DNA of 64,000 nt. Source: Schlesneria sp. DSM 10557 (GTDB lineage: Bacteria > Planctomycetota > Planctomycetia > Planctomycetales > Planctomycetaceae). The position numbers and the translations under genes were made by a program. Positions 60,816-64,000 of the stretch are shown here, piece after piece. How positions within the stretch are numbered: the stretch's first letter is position 1; each line of letters begins with the position of its first letter. The DNA is taken from assembly GCF_041860085.1 (NCBI RefSeq), contig NZ_CP124747.1:4960001-5024000 (forward strand). Direction: 5' to 3'. The notes beneath the pieces are model-generated. The model did not search any database. It was given only the letters and a program-made list of their open reading frames with translations, and had not been told where the DNA came from.

Positions 60816-61787
60816 TCAACCACACGAATGCGAAGCATGCCCGGCGCCAGGCTGGGGGTCGTTATTTTCCGGCCGCCCTTCGATGTAGAACCAGTTATGA
60901 ATCGGTTTGAGAATGGCCTGAACTTCTGCGAGCAGTGTGAGATCGATCGGTTCGTCCGCCCAGCGTGCCCACTCCCGAATTCGCTCGGGACGTGCCGAGC
61001 CGGTGACGCAGGTCGTCATATCGGGATTAGCGAGTGAGAATTGCAGTGCCAGTTTAGCGATGTCGGTTCCGCGACTGGCGCAGTGATCTGCTGCGGCTTT
61101 CGCGATTCGCCGAACTTCCGGGGTCGCCTTGTGCCAGGCGGGTAGCGGATCATTCGTCAACAGGCGTGCCGAAAACGGGGCCGCGTTCATGATCCCCACA
61201 TGCTTCGATTTCAGATACGGAACCAGATCCCCAAACATGGTGTTCTGCAAGGTGTAGTGGTTGTACGAGAGCACGACGTCGAGATTGGTCTGGTCGAGGA
61301 TGAATTTGAAGATCTTCATGGGATATCCCGACACCCCGATAAACCGGACTTTGCCTTGCTGCTTGATCTTGAGCAGCGCGGGAAGAGTCTCGTCAATAAT
61401 CTGCTGCATCTCCACGAATTCGATATCATGGCACAGGCAGATATCCAGGTAATCGACACCCATCCGGTGCAGGCTGATGTCCACGCTTTCCATGACGCGG
61501 CGAGCCGAAAAGTCGAAATGAGCCTTGTCGTACCGCCCCAGTTTGGTGCCGAGGATGTATCGGTCCCGCGGAATTCCTTTCAGGGCTGGACCGAGCAACA
61601 CCTCGGACATTCCTCGCCCGTAGAACGGCGACGTATCGATAAAGTTGATTCCAACATCCAGCGCCGCAGGGACAGACGCCATCGCCTCGCTGATCTCGAC
61701 CGGGCGAAACTCGGCTCCCAGCGACGACGCACCGAAACTGAGAGCTGACAGTTTGAGACCGGTGTTTCCAAGCGTGCGATATTCCAC
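60816..61787 (-). CDS. Aldo/keto reductase similar to L-galactose dehydrogenase
   Basis: This is a 323-residue aldo/keto reductase. VEYRTLGNTGLKLSALSFGASSLG is the typical AKR start. The catalytic tetrad is D51 (NFIDTSPFYG), Y56, K82 (LGTKLG) and H120 (ICLCHDIE). RYDKAHFDFSARRVMESVDISLHRMGVDYLDICLCHDIEF and the length are closest to L-galactose dehydrogenase-type AKRs from plants and bacteria. The physiological substrate is not certain. The GTG at 61787 has AGGACGG upstream and lacks the non-conserved leader of the longer frame (to 61910). Confidence 0.86.
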   Translation of the reverse strand: MEYRTLGNTGLKLSALSFGASSLGAEFRPVEISEAMASVPAALDVGINFIDTSPFYGRGMSEVLLGPALKGIPRDRYILGTKLGRYDKAHFDFSARRVMESVDISLHRMGVDYLDICLCHDIEFVEMQQIIDETLPALLKIKQQGKVRFIGVSGYPMKIFKFILDQTNLDVVLSYNHYTLQNTMFGDLVPYLKSKHVGIMNAAPFSARLLTNDPLPAWHKATPEVRRIAKAAADHCASRGTDIAKLALQFSLANPDMTTCVTGSARPERIREWARWADEPIDLTLLAEVQAILKPIHNWFYIEGRPENNDPQPGAGHASHSCG

Positions 61788-62209
61788 GGTAGGCCGTCCT
61801 GATAGGGGGTCGAGTCGCGAATCATCCGCCGTTGCCCGCCCTGTGATTCCCCAATGGAACAGTAGGCAAGGCGAAACCAACGCGGGGTACCAGAGTACAC
61901 AATCGGACACTCAATCGACAGGTCTTCTTCGGCATCGGACCTGTGCCGTCAATGGCCTGTTTGTGGGGAAACGAAGCAATCCCCGGCGAATCGGGGCGGT
62001 GGGTGTTCCCACCACACACCGTGACTTTGCTCACGCTGCCGAGCGATCGGTTCTGTCCCAGCGCTCTGCCGCGGAAAAACCCGAGGTCGAGAGGAAGCAA
62101 AGCTTTCTCGACCTTGGGCCTTGAGGTACTCCGCCTGAGCGAGCTTCTCACACAAGTGATGATCCCCGCTTGTGTGACTGCCACCAGCGACGAATTCCAC
62201 GAACGCTTT
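61788..62209. other. Gap between aldo/keto reductase and MFS gene
   Basis: About 420 bases. It holds the terminator at 62075-62114 and an additional 9-base hairpin at 62148-62177 without a T-tract. No gene is supported. Confidence 0.4.
62075..62114 (-). terminator. Terminator of the MFS gene
   Basis: On the minus strand a hairpin with arms of 9 paired bases plus an inner extension (62084-62098 with 62102-62114) is followed by a five-T run (62075-62079). It lies about 100 bases beyond the MFS stop and is the best candidate to end that transcript. Confidence 0.7.
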
Positions 62210-63709
62210 CTAAGACGGGAGCGATTGCCGTTTTCTCGGGCTGCGGGCTCGCTGAGGGGCGGGAACCCGGCGGTGCGGCAGCGAAGCCGTCCCGACATCC
62301 CGTTCGGGCAACGCGGACGTTGCGAGTGCCGGATGCGCGATGACCATTGGCTTGATCGACGTTTGGGCCGTTGGCAGGGTCTCGGACAATCGTCTGGAGA
62401 ACTGTTCCTGGATTCCGTTGGCGATTTCCGTAACGACATCCCACGTATGGCGCGCACTCGGTTCAGAGACGTAGCGTGTCAGGTAGAAAGCCGCCCAACG
62501 GAGCACGATGCTGGCCAGGAACATGATCTGGAAATTTTCGATCGAGAAACCCAGGATCTCCACGTGGAATCCCGTGAGCACCTGCATCATCCATCCTGCC
62601 AGGATCGAGGTGATCCCGCCGACCATTCCGGCAATCGCCGTGGTCGCCGCGATGTACATCGTGCGGTTTTCGGTGGGCGAATTTTTGATCATGAATCCAT
62701 TGTTCGCGATCAGAATTCCCGCATTCAGCACCGCGTCGAGCATGAAGCACGGCGTCAGCACCCAGAAGGCGATGTTCGGAGATCGCGGAACAAGGAGTAA
62801 CGCCAGCATGTTGCTCGATTTGAGGGCGACACACATCACGAGCACCGGCTGTGATCCGTGCAGATCGGCCCACCGCCCCATGGTTCGGGAAAGCATTGCT
62901 CCCCCAATCCACGAGATCGTCCAGAGCATCAGCACATGGAACAGGTCCATGCCGATTTCTGCCAGCAGGTAAAGGCTGATGAAGGGGGCACCCGCCATGG
63001 CGGCGAAGTTCCAGAAGCACATGAAGCCGATGTAGCGGCGAAATTCGCAGTTGCGGAATGGTTCGGCCAGCACCGACCAGAGCCGTGGTGAGGGAACCTG
63101 CTTCACGGGAGGTTCGAAAACCTTCCGAAACAGCAGCAGATCAATCACACCCAGGGCCGTACCGACGCATGTCATCACGGCATAGCTGACCTCAAGTGAC
63201 AGACCGCTGTGCAGGACGAAGAACGCCGCGGCCAGCAGCGAGGCGGCAGCCGTCACCTGCATCCACAACTGACGGCTTCCCCAGAAGCTGCTCAGTCCTT
63301 CATGAGGCAGATAGTCTCCCATCCAGCTCAGCCATAGCGGCGAACTGAAGTGGAGCAGTGTCTGGTTGATGGCGGTGGTGAGCAGCAGTACCCAGATCCA
63401 GAACTCGCTGGAATACCCGGGAAACATCCACGGTCCTACTGCCGTCGGCAGCAGCATCAGGCGGTGGGTGAGCGCCGCCCAGAACCACCAGTGACGACGG
63501 TATCGCAGGTGATTAACCATCACGGCTGCGACGAATTGCATGAAGAGCATCAGCGTCGGCAGTGCTCCGAGAATTCCGATGTGGAACTCATTCGCACCCA
63601 TCGACCGTATGTATGCGATCGTCGCCGGAGAGGTTGTCAGTTGCGTATATGCGGCGGCCAGGCAACCAGCGACAATGATCGCTCGCTTTGCACCGTTCAG
63701 AGACCACAC
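62210..63709 (-). CDS. Major facilitator superfamily transporter
   Basis: This is a 499-residue membrane protein with about 12 hydrophobic helices in two sets of six. The middle loop is around residues 210-225 (FRKVFEPPVKQVPS). The N-terminal half begins AAAYTQLTTSPATIAYIRSMGANEFHIGILGALPTLMLFMQF, an MFS pattern; MLSRTMGRWADLHG after helix 8 is the motif-A-like loop. Its last 70 residues (about 430-499) are hydrophilic and cytoplasmic. The substrate is unknown. The start codon is GTG at 63709. Confidence 0.88.
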   Translation of the reverse strand: MWSLNGAKRAIIVAGCLAAAYTQLTTSPATIAYIRSMGANEFHIGILGALPTLMLFMQFVAAVMVNHLRYRRHWWFWAALTHRLMLLPTAVGPWMFPGYSSEFWIWVLLLTTAINQTLLHFSSPLWLSWMGDYLPHEGLSSFWGSRQLWMQVTAAASLLAAAFFVLHSGLSLEVSYAVMTCVGTALGVIDLLLFRKVFEPPVKQVPSPRLWSVLAEPFRNCEFRRYIGFMCFWNFAAMAGAPFISLYLLAEIGMDLFHVLMLWTISWIGGAMLSRTMGRWADLHGSQPVLVMCVALKSSNMLALLLVPRSPNIAFWVLTPCFMLDAVLNAGILIANNGFMIKNSPTENRTMYIAATTAIAGMVGGITSILAGWMMQVLTGFHVEILGFSIENFQIMFLASIVLRWAAFYLTRYVSEPSARHTWDVVTEIANGIQEQFSRRLSETLPTAQTSIKPMVIAHPALATSALPERDVGTASLPHRRVPAPQRARSPRKRQSLPS

Positions 63710-64000
63710 GATGGTATTTCCAAGGGAAGACTTGAAGAATTACGAGTGCCGGAGCATCGAAATCCGTTCATGAGGGGGAGTTGGTGTGAGAGGAGGAGGG
63801 GCGGGTTCTATCATGGGACGCATGTTCAGGGAATAGCGATTTGGACAGGATTTTCTGTCGCATTTCGGTCTTCCGCGAAGGCGTCCCTACTTGTACCGAG
63901 GTGGGGGTACCTCAGGCTAGCACTTACTGCAGAAACTCAGCTGAATTCGTGTTTGTAGTGTCGCTTTTCCTGCCGGCTGAACGGCACATGACTGCGCCCT

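Noticed and set aside
61943-62800. 285-residue plus-strand frame opposite the MFS gene
   Set aside because: It is mostly antisense to the MFS transporter and partly runs through its terminator; no protein family pattern.

Overview
The window looks like a chromosomal segment of a planctomycete, probably from the Planctomycetaceae/Schlesneria/Gimesia side, although the genus cannot be fixed by eye. The evidence is a DUF1559 pseudopilin-like protein, two secreted formylglycine sulfatases, a PEP-CTERM protein, a Ser/Thr kinase with the usual planctomycete N-terminal segment, a very large TPR/PQQ-propeller protein, a DUF2760 protein, a BON-domain protein with an aromatic tail, and many secreted proteins of unknown role. 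I see no rRNA, tRNA, CRISPR array, intact insertion sequence or prophage.

Layout. 0-6.3 kb (minus strand): a urea transporter followed by ureA, ureB, ureC, ureF, ureG and ureD, closed by a terminator; ureE is absent from the cluster. 6.8-8.4 kb: an outer-membrane porin-like protein. 9-14.3 kb (plus): a thioredoxin-like protein with YHS-like repeats, an ABC-2 permease, an ABC exporter whose ATPase domain has lost most catalytic motifs, and a DUF2760 protein. 14.4-18.8 kb: a TPR lipoprotein and, divergently, a membrane Ser/Thr kinase with an outside beta-helix domain. 19-21.7 kb: a GT4 glycosyltransferase and a glycosyltransferase-methyltransferase fusion. 21.7-28.4 kb: an outer-membrane-like protein, a small lipoprotein with a pseudopilin-like DUF1559 protein, and two sulfatases. 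28.9-32.9 kb: small secreted or hypothetical proteins. 32.9-34.9 kb: about 2 kb with no credible gene. 34.9-42.3 kb: the PEP-CTERM protein, SMC, and a FlgI-like/HEAT fusion. 42.8-48.5 kb (plus): a polyprenyl diphosphate synthase and dxs (isoprenoid precursors), a secreted hypothetical, an alpha/beta hydrolase and an OsmC protein. 48.8-53 kb: TupA-like ATP-grasp, GT4 and GT39 surface-glycan genes. 53.3-58.4 kb: a small FliN-like SpoA protein and the 1585-residue TPR/PQQ protein. 58.7-63.7 kb (minus): a small membrane protein, folE with speD, an aldo/keto reductase and an MFS transporter.

The one clear functional unit is urea use: uptake by the transporter, hydrolysis by UreABC, and nickel insertion by UreDFG. 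The porin next door might supply outer-membrane entry, but that is inference. The polyprenyl synthase and dxs form an isoprenoid pair, and folE and speD form a tight two-gene operon. The most unusual items are the degenerate ABC exporter, the PLOD-like glycosyltransferase fused to a methyltransferase, the kinase/beta-helix receptor, the thioredoxin with YHS-like tandem, and the FlgI-HEAT fusion. Two 57-residue genes were found by hand translation. I found no clear defence island or other obviously new multi-gene system.
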